Part shown: positions 26,425 through 35,489 of the stretch, in pieces | How positions within the stretch are numbered: position 1 is the stretch's first letter | Layout of the letters: every line of letters begins with the position of its first letter | Source: UBA6197 sp047638075 | GTDB taxonomy: Bacteria; Pseudomonadota; Alphaproteobacteria; Rhodobacterales; Rhodobacteraceae | DNA: 64,000 nucleotides | Direction of reading: 5' to 3' | NCBI RefSeq assembly: GCF_047638075.1 | Contig: NZ_JBLJBV010000099.1 | Coordinates: 41,236 to 105,235 of the forward strand | Position numbers and translations under genes: made by a program | Notes under the pieces: generated by a model | Databases searched by the model: none | What the model was told of the DNA's origin: nothing | The model's input: only the letters and a program-made list of their open reading frames with translations

Positions 26425-26769
26425 TTGTCCCTGATCACACGTATCGACCCCGAAGGCCTGGGTGAAGGCACCGTATCGCACCCCACACCCGACCGCCTGC
26501 TAGAAGGCAATCCGGTCTTCACCACCTGGATGATCGAGGATAGCGCCGTGCAATCCGGCATCTGGCAAGCAACCCCCGGCACCCATAAGATGATCCGCGA
26601 CAACCAGACATGGGAGTTGTTCACCTTGCTGCAAGGCAAGGTCGAGATCACCGAAGAGGGCGGCGAAAGCGCCACCTATCAGGCGGGCGATACCATCGTG
26701 GTGCGGCCAAACTTTCGCGGCACCTGGCGCACCATTGAGACGGTTAAAAAGGTCTTCGTCAGCATCTGA
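26425..26769 (+). CDS. Small cupin protein (cupin_3 / DUF861 type)
   Basis: A 114-residue single-domain cupin. Core strands include TPGTHKMIRDNQTWELFTLL, GKVEITEEGG and QAGDTIVVRPNF, similar to the DUF861 family that also includes ureidoglycine aminohydrolase domains. The probable start is TTG at 26425 with GGAG upstream; nearby ATG codons are in other frames. It is the last gene of the transporter operon, before a strong terminator. It may be an enzyme or a small-molecule sensor. Confidence 0.75.
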   Translation: MSLITRIDPEGLGEGTVSHPTPDRLLEGNPVFTTWMIEDSAVQSGIWQATPGTHKMIRDNQTWELFTLLQGKVEITEEGGESATYQAGDTIVVRPNFRGTWRTIETVKKVFVSI

Positions 26770-26779
26770 AATAACATCA

Positions 26780-26808
26780 GGGGGCGCAGTTGTTTGCGCC
26801 CCCTTTAT
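26780..26808 (+). terminator. Rho-independent terminator of the transporter operon
   Basis: GGGGGCGCA (26780-26788) pairs perfectly with TGCGCCCCC (26795-26803) around GTTGTT, followed by TTTAT. The stem is 9 bp and GC-rich. It lies 11 bp after the cupin gene and before the convergent flavoprotein gene. Confidence 0.85.
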
Positions 26809-26833
26809 ACCGAGGAAGGGCTGGTTTAGACCC

Positions 26834-28792
26834 TTAAACCTGGGTTCCCGCAATCAACCCCTCATAAACCGCCTCTTCGGCTGTGCGCGGCGCCTGACAA
26901 TCCCCGATCTGGTGTATTTCAGGGCAGAGCGGCGCAATTTCAGCCAATAGCGCGTCATCCGGGCGGTGGCCCATGCTTAACACCAGTGTATCGACACCCT
27001 CAAAAACTATCGGCAGGTCGCTGGCGGTATGCTGCATGTAAACGGTATCACCGTCGGTCCCGTATAGGCGGGCGTAAGGCGTGACCGGCACGGCATTTCG
27101 GTGTAATTCGGCCGCGATGTTGTCACGCACATAGAGCGGCAAAACCTCTCCGGCGTGCAGCCCGTTGACCGCCAGATCAACCTGCCGCCCCTCAAGGGCC
27201 AACATCTCGGCCAGACCGGGGCCGATCCAATCGCAACGCCAGTCGGCAATCACCACGCGGCCGCCGGTTGTCACCTCGCGGCGCAGCACCTCCCACGCGG
27301 TCACAACCTGCATTGCGCCGTCGGTTTCAAACTCGGGGCGGTAGGGCGTAGCCCCGGTGGCCATGATGATCGCATCAGGTGCAAATTCACGCACAACATC
27401 TGCCGTGACCCTGGTATTCTTGCGGACGGTAACGCCTGCCAATTCAACCTCACGCGCGAGGTTGGTGGCGATACCGCCAAACTCGGCCCGTCGCGGCACC
27501 AATTGCGCGATCAATGCCTGCCCGCCCAATTGACCCGTCGCCTCGAACAGGGTCACATCATGGCCACGCTTTGCGGCAATGCTGGCAGCTTTCAGCCCAC
27601 CTGGCCCCCCGCCAATCACCATGATGCGTCGCCGCGGCGCGGCAGGCGCAAGATGCCCAAAGGTTAGTTCGCGCCCCGATTCAGGGTGTTGAATACACGA
27701 AATAGGCAGGCCACGATGGAAATGGTCTATGCAGGCCTGATTGCACGCAATGCAGGCGCGGATATCATCAAACCGCCCATCTTCGGCCTTTACCGGCATC
27801 ATCGGATCGCAGATCAGCGCACGGGTCATGCCGCAAACATCGGCCTTGCCACTAGCGATAATTGCGTCGGCCTCTTGCGGCTGGTTGATCCGGCCAACGA
27901 TGAAAACCGGGATGCGCAACGCCTTGTGGAAGGTGGCCGAATCTGCGGCGGTGTAGCCGCTGGGGTAGGCCATCGGCGGCGCAATATGAACCGCCCCCCC
28001 GACCGAGGCCGATGTGCCGATGGTCAGGTTTACAAAATCCAAAAGCGGCTCTAACGCACGGCAAGCTGCAAGCGCCTCATCCGCAGAAAGCCCCTGCTCG
28101 TCGCTTTCATTCATACTGATACGCATTCCGACCACGAAATTCTCGTTCGTTTCAGCGCGGATTCGTGTCAAGACCTCTCGCAAAAAGCGCAGCCGGTTTT
28201 CATCGCTGCCCCCGTAGACATCGGTGCGCCGATTCACCCGCGGGTTCAGGAATTGCGCGGGCAGATACCCGTGGCTGGCCACGAACTCGACCCCATCCAT
28301 ACCGGCTTCCGCCATCCGGCGCGCCGCCGCGGCGTAGCCCGCAATGATCTCATCAATCATCGCCTGATTCAGCGCGCGCGGCATGACATGGAACCGCTCA
28401 TTCGGGGTGGCCGAGGCAGAGTAGGCCACCGCCAGCATCCCATTCGCGGTTTCCATGATCTCACGGCCGGGGTGGAACAACTGCGAAAAAATTACCGTCC
28501 CATGCGAATGGCACACATCGGCAAGGCGGCGATACCCGGCAATGCAGCCGTCGTCAGTTGCCATCAGCAGATGCGAGGTATAGCGCGCCGTTTCGTGCAC
28601 GCCCGCCACCTGCGAAATGATCAGGCCCACGCCACCCTTTGCACGTGCCTCGTGGTAGGCAATCAACGCATCGTTCACCGTACCATCGGTTGGCAACGTT
28701 GTGTCGTGACCCGTGGACATGATGCGGTTCTTTAGCGTCACGCCGCGGATCTTCAGGGGCGCAAAAAGGTTTGGAAAGGCTGCTGTGGTCAT
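26834..28792 (-). CDS. NADH:flavin oxidoreductase, OYE/2,4-dienoyl-CoA reductase/TMADH family
   Basis: A 652-residue three-part redox enzyme. An N-terminal Old-Yellow-Enzyme TIM barrel (about 1-370) binds FMN. Next comes a [4Fe-4S] site with the spacing C-x2-C-x3-C-x11-C, starting CIACNQAC. The C-terminal FAD/NAD(P)H domain has GGGPGGLKAA. This layout is shared by 2,4-dienoyl-CoA reductase, trimethylamine dehydrogenase and N-methylproline (stachydrine) demethylases. Beside an amine-type importer and HTH-cupin regulators, a demethylase of a methylated amine or betaine is the best guess; the substrate cannot be read from the sequence. Confidence 0.88.
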   Translation of the reverse strand: MTTAAFPNLFAPLKIRGVTLKNRIMSTGHDTTLPTDGTVNDALIAYHEARAKGGVGLIISQVAGVHETARYTSHLLMATDDGCIAGYRRLADVCHSHGTVIFSQLFHPGREIMETANGMLAVAYSASATPNERFHVMPRALNQAMIDEIIAGYAAAARRMAEAGMDGVEFVASHGYLPAQFLNPRVNRRTDVYGGSDENRLRFLREVLTRIRAETNENFVVGMRISMNESDEQGLSADEALAACRALEPLLDFVNLTIGTSASVGGAVHIAPPMAYPSGYTAADSATFHKALRIPVFIVGRINQPQEADAIIASGKADVCGMTRALICDPMMPVKAEDGRFDDIRACIACNQACIDHFHRGLPISCIQHPESGRELTFGHLAPAAPRRRIMVIGGGPGGLKAASIAAKRGHDVTLFEATGQLGGQALIAQLVPRRAEFGGIATNLAREVELAGVTVRKNTRVTADVVREFAPDAIIMATGATPYRPEFETDGAMQVVTAWEVLRREVTTGGRVVIADWRCDWIGPGLAEMLALEGRQVDLAVNGLHAGEVLPLYVRDNIAAELHRNAVPVTPYARLYGTDGDTVYMQHTASDLPIVFEGVDTLVLSMGHRPDDALLAEIAPLCPEIHQIGDCQAPRTAEEAVYEGLIAGTQV

Positions 28793-28823
28793 GATCTGTT
28801 CATCCAGATTGCGGTGATCAAAC

Positions 28824-28914
28824 CAACTTCAAGATCAAGTGACAGTAAAAATCAATCATTTTTTTTTACTATTGATGAATTTAGCGATCATATTCTATGT
28901 TGTGATCGAAGTTG
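28824..28914. promoter_or_regulatory. Divergent regulatory region with inverted GAAGTTG half-sites
   Basis: Between the flavoprotein gene (minus) and the second HTH-cupin gene (plus), CAACTTC-AAGATCA (28824-28837) is mirrored by TGATC-GAAGTTG (28903-28914), about 65 bp apart. Between them lie a run of nine T (about 28859-28867) and a smaller ATCAAT/ATTGAT repeat. AT content is far above the surroundings. This looks like a two-site operator with bendable DNA for the adjacent regulator. Confidence 0.5.
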
Positions 28915-28994
28915 CAGCAGGACATCTCTGATTTACCGCACGCCCAGACCCGGATAGCCGCACCAATGGGTTCACCCTTAACGAAAGGCAGGCC

Positions 28995-29570
28995 ATGGCC
29001 GAATCGCCCAACCATGACAGCCCCATTCTGGGTGACCGTATCCGCGCGTTGCGTAAACGGCGAAAGCTGACGCTGGCGCAGCTGGCTGCGGGTTGCGGGC
29101 TATCGGTCGGCTATATCAGCCAGGTGGAACGCGGCCTTGCCTATCCGTCAATCAACGCGCTGGTCGCGATTGCCCGCCACCTTGAGGTGACGGTGCAATG
29201 GTTTTTTGCCGGTGAAGACACAGCCCCCGTGGCAGAACGCGGTTACGTCATACGCAAAGGCAATCGGCTGCGTGTGCAATACGAACGCGGGGTCGTCGAT
29301 GAACTGCTGACCCCGAAATTCAACCTCCAGGTCGAAATGATCTACACTCGTATGCCCCCCGGGACCGAAGCGAGCGAGGCCTATAGCCACGACGGTGACG
29401 AGGTGGGCTTTGTCCTGGAAGGCGCATTGGAGATCTGGGTTGGCAAGCGTCACTTTTTGCTGGGGCCGGGCGATAGCTGCTCTTTTTCATCACGCGAGCC
29501 GCACCGATACCGCAACCCCGGCAAAGTAGAGACCGTGATAATCTGGGCGATCAGCCCCCCCAGCTATTAG
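28995..29570 (+). CDS. XRE-family regulator with cupin domain (flavoprotein side)
   Basis: A 191-residue HTH-cupin regulator with the same architecture as the gene at 21356-21964. The HTH is at about 12-65 (LTLAQLAAGCGLSVGYISQVE). The cupin at about 115-185 has GTEASEAYSHDGDEVGFVLEG and GPGDSCSFSSREPHRYRNPG, with two His that could bind a metal or ligand. It is divergent from the OYE-type flavoprotein gene and probably controls it and itself. Confidence 0.9.
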   Translation: MAESPNHDSPILGDRIRALRKRRKLTLAQLAAGCGLSVGYISQVERGLAYPSINALVAIARHLEVTVQWFFAGEDTAPVAERGYVIRKGNRLRVQYERGVVDELLTPKFNLQVEMIYTRMPPGTEASEAYSHDGDEVGFVLEGALEIWVGKRHFLLGPGDSCSFSSREPHRYRNPGKVETVIIWAISPPSY

Positions 29571-29747
29571 AAGCGGCCTTCCAGCTTATTTAGCCAATTG
29601 AACATTGGACCGGTCTGATTGGCTGGCAGTGAATACTTTTGCGGGCATCAAACAACACCACGGCCGAGCAGTGTTTTTACGGCGCGCCAAAATGCACGCC
29701 GCCTGATGATAATGGGATTGGCACCCCTACAGAGGGGCATCAAACAC
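29571..29747. other. Convergent intergenic region with small hairpin
   Basis: A 177-bp gap between the HTH-cupin gene and hemY, which converge. It contains CCCCT-ACAG-AGGGG (29724-29737), a 5-bp hairpin that could terminate hemY transcription, and AGCCAAT/ATTGGCT inverted 7-mers near 29590-29622. No ORF with coding character is seen. Confidence 0.35.
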
Positions 29748-31256
29748 CTAAGTTTTCATGTCGCGCGCCAATTCCACCGGATCAACAAACGCTTCGGGTT
29801 CTGGTGTGGGCGCCTTGGGTTCTTCAATTGTCTCTGGCAATTGGGTTTTGGGGTGCGCTTGGGGCGCGGGATCACGGCCGGGGATGCCAACAATCAAAGG
29901 CAGCATTTCTGCGCCGTTTAGCGCAGGGCGGCCACCCTGCGGCGGCTCGCGCCAGGAAAGCGTGTCAAACCCGCCGCAATTATCGCAAACCGGTGCCCAA
30001 TCCGAATGAATATTCTGGCACTTGTCGCAAACCCATTGCGGCCCCCGGCTTGCAATCAGCGCCCGCGCCAACCAGCCACGGACCACCGCATCATCTGCCC
30101 CTTCACCGCGTTCAACCGCCGCCATGATGGTCAGCGACCGCGCCGTAGGATGTGTTTCGTTCAAATCGCCCAGCGCGCGGCGGGCTGCGGGGAAATCTTC
30201 GGCAGCGATGTTCAGCTCGGCCCGCAAAAGGCGGGTTTCGGCATCCTCAGGGCGTAGTTTCAACAACGCCTCGAATCGTTTCAACCGGGCGGCGGGCGCC
30301 TCATCGGGGACTATTGCGGCATAGGCGGCGGCCAGATCCGGATGGGGTTGGGCCTCCCACGCCTTGTGCAACACCCGTGCGGCGTGTTTTGCGCTGCCCT
30401 TTTCAATATAGCTGTGCGCCGCCATCACCGCCGCCGGGATCAGGTCGGGTGAGGCCTTGTTGGCCGCAATCGCCGCCTCACGCGCCTCGATCGAGGCGCC
30501 CTCATCCAGCACGCCCTTGGCCTCTTGCAGGGCCAGAACGGCATCGCGGCGTTTATGCACATCACGCGGCAACAGGCCTTGACGCAGCTTTTTGCCCAAA
30601 ACGCCGCGCGCGCCCTTCCAGTCGCCGCTTTCGGCCTGAAGTTTCAGCAAAACGTCCTGAACCCCTTCATGTCTGGGTTTCAGCGCAAAGGCCTTTTCCG
30701 CCAGCTTCATCGCCGTGACGGTATCACCCTCGGCCAATTTTTGCTTCATCAGGCCCTGAACACCGACAAACCGGGTCCGGTCATCGGCCAAAAGGCGTTT
30801 ATAGATTTTCGCCGCCTTGTTCGTATCGCCCGCCACCTCGGCGGCCTGTGCCGACAACAGGTTTGTCAGTTCCGGCCGACCCAGAAACTTTTCTGCCCTC
30901 GCCGCCTTGGACAAGGCAATCCGCCCCTCGCCCGAGGCAACGGCCATCATGCCATCCGCCAGCGCCTCATAGCCCTTGCGTTCGCGATTGCGGTCAAAAT
31001 AGCGGCTGATCGCGGTTTCATCACCGTTGATAAAGCGCAGCACCGCAACCAGCAGCCCCACCACCCGGATCACCAGCCACACCGCCGCAAACAAAACCAG
31101 CGCGGCAATGACGGCCTGCAACGGCCCCAGGGTGAATTCCATTCCGGCAACGGCAATTCGGATACCCTCACCGCTTTCAGCCAGATGCGCGGCACCCAGC
31201 GTCAACCCCGCGACAACCACCAAAAACAGAGCGATCTTGACGAACGACCAGACCAT
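29748..31256 (-). CDS. hemY: HemY domain protein with C-terminal zinc ribbon
   Basis: A 502-residue membrane protein of the proteobacterial HemY type, not the Gram-positive protoporphyrinogen oxidase of the same name. Two N-terminal transmembrane helices (about 5-25 and 42-70) precede a long TPR-like helical domain. Near the C-terminus CDKC and CDNC form a zinc ribbon, followed by a Pro-rich tail. The gene is downstream of mic60 and hemD on the same strand, the usual order in alphaproteobacteria. It is thought to support haem synthesis or envelope organisation; the molecular role is unsettled. Confidence 0.88.
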   Translation of the reverse strand: MVWSFVKIALFLVVVAGLTLGAAHLAESGEGIRIAVAGMEFTLGPLQAVIAALVLFAAVWLVIRVVGLLVAVLRFINGDETAISRYFDRNRERKGYEALADGMMAVASGEGRIALSKAARAEKFLGRPELTNLLSAQAAEVAGDTNKAAKIYKRLLADDRTRFVGVQGLMKQKLAEGDTVTAMKLAEKAFALKPRHEGVQDVLLKLQAESGDWKGARGVLGKKLRQGLLPRDVHKRRDAVLALQEAKGVLDEGASIEAREAAIAANKASPDLIPAAVMAAHSYIEKGSAKHAARVLHKAWEAQPHPDLAAAYAAIVPDEAPAARLKRFEALLKLRPEDAETRLLRAELNIAAEDFPAARRALGDLNETHPTARSLTIMAAVERGEGADDAVVRGWLARALIASRGPQWVCDKCQNIHSDWAPVCDNCGGFDTLSWREPPQGGRPALNGAEMLPLIVGIPGRDPAPQAHPKTQLPETIEEPKAPTPEPEAFVDPVELARDMKT

Positions 31257-31266
31257 ACGAGCCTCC

Positions 31267-32574
31267 TCAGTTCAGGCTTTTGGCCAGATCGGCCAAAGCG
31301 GTGGTTGCGGAAAGGCGTTTTTCGGCCATCGCGCGCCAATCGGCCATCGCGGCGCCCCCTTCGGGCGGCAGGGCCGAAATCTCGGCCACGGCCTGGGCCA
31401 CATCGCCCGAGGCGAGTGCCGCTTCGGCGCGCGACAAGACGGCGTCGGGGCTGTCACCTACTTGCGGTTCCAAAGAACGCGCACCGGTTTGTGCCATTAA
31501 GAATGCGCCTAGTTTATCCATCGTTCCGTCACCCGCCGTCACCTTGCGAGATACGATCAGCGCCGTGCGCGCCGCCTCGGGGAAGGCGATGCGAAGCGCA
31601 GGCAGGCTGGGAACATCGCCCGTCAGCACGTCGGGGATAGTGACATTGGCTGCCCGCAGATCTGTCAGCGCAGATTCCGCGGACCCGCCGCTATCAAGCG
31701 CCGCGGCAAGCCGGGCCAGCGCGGCCTGCGCCATCGTGCGGCTGGCGGATGCCTCGGCCTCGGCGCGCATTGCGGCCGCCTCTGATTCGGCTGCGGTAAT
31801 GCGTGCGGCGGCCTCTTTGGCGGCGGCGGCAATCTGTGCCTGGGCGGCGGCTGAGCTATCCTGGCTTTGTGCGATAAGCGCGCGCATATCATCCATTTCG
31901 CGCCCGAACGCCTCAAGCGCGCTATCCGAGGCCGCCCCACCGGCAACGGGGCGTTTCTCCAAAACGCTTACCCGTTCGTCCAAGGCGGCAACAGACTGCG
32001 CCAAGGTGTCGGCGCGCTGTGCGGCATCGGCCAAAGCCGCCTCGATCGCAGAAAGGTCAGGTTGCTGCGGCGCGGGTGCGGCTTTCAACGCGGAAACGTC
32101 TTTGGCCAAGGCGGTAGCCTGCGCCGTATTCTCGGAAATTGCGGCGCGCAACGCGGCCTCATCCACCTGTGCTGCCTTCGGCAACGGCACCCATCCCTGC
32201 GGCAGCTTTGGCAGTACATAGATTACGCCACCAGCGCCAATCGCTGCGGCGGCAATGCCGCCCAAAAGCATCGAGAAAAATCCGCTGCGCCTAGGTGGAG
32301 CGGCGGGGGCCGTGATTTTGGGTGGTGTCGCGGGTTCAGGGGCAGGCGAGGGCGGAGCAGCTTTTTGCACCGGCTGATCGGGTTCTGACGTTACTGGCGG
32401 ATCAGCGGGGGTGTTGGCCTCATCGGTACCAATGGTGTCATCAGGAATATCCGCCTTATCAGAGGTGTTCACGTCATCGGCGGTAATGGTTTCATCGGGG
32501 GCTTTGGTTTCAGGCGTCACGATGATATCGGGTTGCTCGGCCAGCTCCGCTTTTGGTGTTTTCGGCTTAGCCAC
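31267..32574 (-). CDS. mic60: Alphaproteobacterial mitofilin (Mic60) homologue
   Basis: A 435-residue protein with a Pro/Asp/Glu/Thr-rich cytoplasmic N-terminus (about 1-95), one transmembrane helix (GFFSMLLGGIAAAAIGAGG), a long Ala/Glu-rich coiled coil (about 135-290) and a short conserved C-terminal helical domain. This matches alphaproteobacterial Mic60, which shapes inner membranes and is encoded beside haem genes. Here it lies 10 bp upstream of hemY and 70 bp downstream of hemD. The acidic N-terminal part has low complexity and will not align well between species. Confidence 0.82.
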   Translation of the reverse strand: MAKPKTPKAELAEQPDIIVTPETKAPDETITADDVNTSDKADIPDDTIGTDEANTPADPPVTSEPDQPVQKAAPPSPAPEPATPPKITAPAAPPRRSGFFSMLLGGIAAAAIGAGGVIYVLPKLPQGWVPLPKAAQVDEAALRAAISENTAQATALAKDVSALKAAPAPQQPDLSAIEAALADAAQRADTLAQSVAALDERVSVLEKRPVAGGAASDSALEAFGREMDDMRALIAQSQDSSAAAQAQIAAAAKEAAARITAAESEAAAMRAEAEASASRTMAQAALARLAAALDSGGSAESALTDLRAANVTIPDVLTGDVPSLPALRIAFPEAARTALIVSRKVTAGDGTMDKLGAFLMAQTGARSLEPQVGDSPDAVLSRAEAALASGDVAQAVAEISALPPEGGAAMADWRAMAEKRLSATTALADLAKSLN

Positions 32575-32644
32575 GTCAATCCCTCCAAAAATACCGCGCG
32601 AAATTGCGCTGCCTCATATAATCTAGTCACATGGCGCGCCCGGC

Positions 32645-33367
32645 TCAACCCGCCACGCCAACCCCTGGCAACCGCGCCAGCGCGAGCCAAATTCCCGGTG
32701 CATCCGGCGTCGGCGCGAGTTCCAACCGGGCGGGGCAAAGCGTGTTCAACGGCTGAGCCGCCGCTGCGCTGATCGCAGCAAAGTGCAATACCTGCGCGGC
32801 CCCGTCAAATTGTCCTACAAAGATCCGCGCGGTTCGCGGTGAAAAAATTGGCACAATGACCGCACGGGGACCCATGAGTGCCTTATGGGCAGCGCCAGTC
32901 AGACGTTGTTCCAGTTGATCGTAAACCAATGCCTCGTATGTCTCTATGCCGGCCAAATTCAAGCGCTCGGCCAAATTGGTAATGGTATGGCGTCCTCGGG
33001 CGTGGATCAGTTTGCCGGTGGCTTGGGCAGTGATCAGCGGAATTAGCCTCTCGGCATCACCCGGCCCGGCGATGGCATCAAACCCCATATCCGCTGCCAC
33101 CTGTGCCGTTCTGTCGCCCACGCAATAGGCCCGACGTCCCGCTGCCGGTGAAAGCGCCACAAACGGCGCCACGGCATTGGCTGAGGTAAACACCAGCGAG
33201 GCATCAGCAGCTTCTGCCGGAATTTCGGCGTGAAGTGCTATAATTTTCATCAAAGGGGAGATGACCACCGGCCAGCCCACGCCGAATCGCTTGCAAAATT
33301 CCTCCGCGAACCGGTCAGATTCCGGCTTGGGGCGAGTCAGCAGCAGGGTCGGTCGCTGGTCGGGCAT
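32645..33367 (-). CDS. hemD: Uroporphyrinogen-III synthase
   Basis: A 240-residue enzyme that cyclises hydroxymethylbilane to uroporphyrinogen III. Sequence identity in this family is low; support comes from LLLTRPKPESDRFAEEF at the start, VFTSANAV, YCVGDRTAQVAADMGF and the second-domain pattern VIVPIFSPRTA. The ATG at 33367 is favoured over GTG at 33373, because the GAGGG ribosome site is 6-7 nt before it. hemC, usually next to hemD, is absent; tsaD lies divergent 72 bp away. Confidence 0.85.
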   Translation of the reverse strand: MPDQRPTLLLTRPKPESDRFAEEFCKRFGVGWPVVISPLMKIIALHAEIPAEAADASLVFTSANAVAPFVALSPAAGRRAYCVGDRTAQVAADMGFDAIAGPGDAERLIPLITAQATGKLIHARGRHTITNLAERLNLAGIETYEALVYDQLEQRLTGAAHKALMGPRAVIVPIFSPRTARIFVGQFDGAAQVLHFAAISAAAAQPLNTLCPARLELAPTPDAPGIWLALARLPGVGVAG

Positions 33368-33439
33368 TGGCACCCTCGGGATTGTGCGATCATCCCCCCG
33401 GTGTTACCTGCGATATGGACCTCGCGCAACCGGCAGACC

Positions 33440-34534
33440 ATGACACAGATACTGACCTTTCTTGGAATTGAATCAAGCTGCGACGATACCGCCGCCGCTA
33501 TCGTTCGCTTGCAGGGCGGGCGCGCGCAGATCCTTTCCTCGGTCGTCGCGGGTCAGACAGAACTGCATGCGGCCTATGGCGGCGTAGTGCCCGAGCTAGC
33601 CGCCCGCGCCCATGCCGAAAAGCTGGATCTATGCATCGAGGAAGCGCTTTTGCGGGCCGATACGCCACTGACCGCGCTGGACGGCATTGCCGTAACAGCG
33701 GGTCCGGGGCTGATTGGCGGCGTGCTTTCGGGGGTGATGTGCGCCAAAGGGTTGGCGGCTGGATCTGGCCTGCCCCTGGTTGGGGTAAATCACCTTGCGG
33801 GTCACGCGCTGACCCCGCGGCTAACCGACGCAGTGGCCTTTCCCTATCTGATGCTGCTGGTTTCCGGTGGCCATTGTCAGTTTCTGATTGTGCATGGCGT
33901 CGACCATTTCACCCGTCTTGGCGGCACTATCGACGATGCCCCCGGCGAGGCATTTGACAAAACGGCCAAGCTACTGGGCCTGCCGCAACCCGGCGGGCCT
34001 GCGGTCGAGGCCGAGGCGCAGCAGGGCAACCCGAAACACTTTCCCCTTCCGCGCCCGCTGCTGGACCGGCCCGGTTGCGACATGTCTTTCTCGGGTCTCA
34101 AAACGGCATTGCTGCGCGCCCGCGATGGGGTTTTGGCTATCCATGGCGGTCTGCCGCGCCAGACCCGCGCCGATCTATGTGCAGGCTTTCAGGCGGCAGT
34201 TGCAGACGTTCTGGCCGAAAAATCACGCCGCGCGCTGGCCGAGTATATGGCGCTGACGCCCGCCAGCCCGGTTTTTGCCGTAGCCGGTGGGGTCGCCGCA
34301 AATTCGCTTATTCGCGCGCGGTTAGAAACCGTCGCCGCGCAAAACGAGGTTCGTTTTCTTGCGCCGCCGCTGGCGCTTTGCACGGATAACGCCGCGATGA
34401 TCGCCTGGGCCGGGATCGAACGGTTTCAATCAGGCGCGCGTGACGGGATGGACCTTTCAGCCCGGCCGCGCTGGCCACTGGATCAACACGCCCCGGCAAT
34501 GCTGGGTGCTGGTAAAAAGGGGGCGAAGGCATGA
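33440..34534 (+). CDS. tsaD: tRNA N6-adenosine threonylcarbamoyltransferase
   Basis: A 364-residue TsaD/Kae1 protein that forms t6A37 in ANN-decoding tRNAs. It has an ASKHA-fold start LGIESSCDDTAAA, the metal histidines in NHLAGH, SGGHCQF and GEAFDKTAKLLGLP. The start at 33440 fits the family N-terminus; an open frame 210 bp upstream lies over hemD. It overlaps gpsA by 4 bp. Confidence 0.96.
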   Translation: MTQILTFLGIESSCDDTAAAIVRLQGGRAQILSSVVAGQTELHAAYGGVVPELAARAHAEKLDLCIEEALLRADTPLTALDGIAVTAGPGLIGGVLSGVMCAKGLAAGSGLPLVGVNHLAGHALTPRLTDAVAFPYLMLLVSGGHCQFLIVHGVDHFTRLGGTIDDAPGEAFDKTAKLLGLPQPGGPAVEAEAQQGNPKHFPLPRPLLDRPGCDMSFSGLKTALLRARDGVLAIHGGLPRQTRADLCAGFQAAVADVLAEKSRRALAEYMALTPASPVFAVAGGVAANSLIRARLETVAAQNEVRFLAPPLALCTDNAAMIAWAGIERFQSGARDGMDLSARPRWPLDQHAPAMLGAGKKGAKA

Positions 34535-35487
34535 GCATTTCGGTTCTTGGCGCTGGCGCGTTTGGCACCGCACTTGCGGTCGCGCTGGCAAAGAACGGCC
34601 CCGTCACGCTATGGGCGCGCGATCCGGCCCAAGCCGCAGACCTTACCGCCAGCCGCAGGAATACCCGCCGCTTGCCCGGCGTAACCCTGCCGGAAAACAT
34701 TACCGTGACCGCAAAAATCGCTACCGCCTGCGTAGCCGAGGTGGTCTTGCTGGCCATTCCGATGCAGCAGATGGCCGGGTTTCTGGCGCAGCACGCTGCC
34801 CTGTTGGACGGGAAATCCCTTGTTGCCTGCTCGAAGGGGATCGACCTTGCCACCGGGCAGGGGCCGACCGCCCTGATCCGCGCCGCCTGCCCGGCGGCAA
34901 ATGCTGCAATCCTGACCGGCCCCAGTTTTGCCGCTGATATCGCGCGGGGCCTGCCCACCGCCCTGACCCTTGCCTGCACTGACGACAACGAGGCGTTGCA
35001 GACGCAGATGTCAACACCCACCCTGCGGCTTTACCGTACGACCGACACGATTGGCGCCGAACTGGGTGGCGCATTGAAAAACGTGGTGGCGATTGCGGCG
35101 GGGGTGGTGATTGGCGCGGGGCTAGGTGACTCGGCGCGCGCTGCACTGATGACGCGCGGTTTTGCGGAAATGAACCGCCTTGCCACCGCTTTCGGGGCGC
35201 GGCCCGAAACGCTTGCAGGGCTGTCGGGCCTTGGCGATCTGGTGCTGACCTGCACCTCTGCCCAGTCGCGGAATTTCCGCTATGGCCATGCGCTTGGCGC
35301 GAACGAAAGCTTTGACGCCAGCACCACCGTCGAAGGTGCCGCAACCGCCAAAGCAGTGTCTATTCTGGCCAAATCGCGCGCAATAGATATGCCGATTGCC
35401 ACGATGGTTTCAGCTTTGGTTGACCAGAAGATCACCGTGGCCGAGGCAATCGTGGCGCTTCTCTCTCGCCCCCTGAAACAGGAGTGA
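34531..35487 (+). CDS. gpsA: Glycerol-3-phosphate dehydrogenase [NAD(P)+]
   Basis: A 318-residue enzyme making sn-glycerol-3-phosphate from DHAP for phospholipids. It has the Rossmann motif GAGAFGTALA, the substrate-site GPSFAADIARG, catalytic Lys in ELGGALKNVVAIAAG and a C-terminal helical domain. It follows tsaD with an ATGA overlap. Confidence 0.96.
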   Translation: MSISVLGAGAFGTALAVALAKNGPVTLWARDPAQAADLTASRRNTRRLPGVTLPENITVTAKIATACVAEVVLLAIPMQQMAGFLAQHAALLDGKSLVACSKGIDLATGQGPTALIRAACPAANAAILTGPSFAADIARGLPTALTLACTDDNEALQTQMSTPTLRLYRTTDTIGAELGGALKNVVAIAAGVVIGAGLGDSARAALMTRGFAEMNRLATAFGARPETLAGLSGLGDLVLTCTSAQSRNFRYGHALGANESFDASTTVEGAATAKAVSILAKSRAIDMPIATMVSALVDQKITVAEAIVALLSRPLKQE

Positions 35488-35489
35488 CA

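Noticed and set aside
29691..29740. Repeat family shared with 36206-36220 (GGCACCCCTAC in both)
   Set aside because: An 11-bp match is expected by chance in 64 kb, and the flanks do not match.
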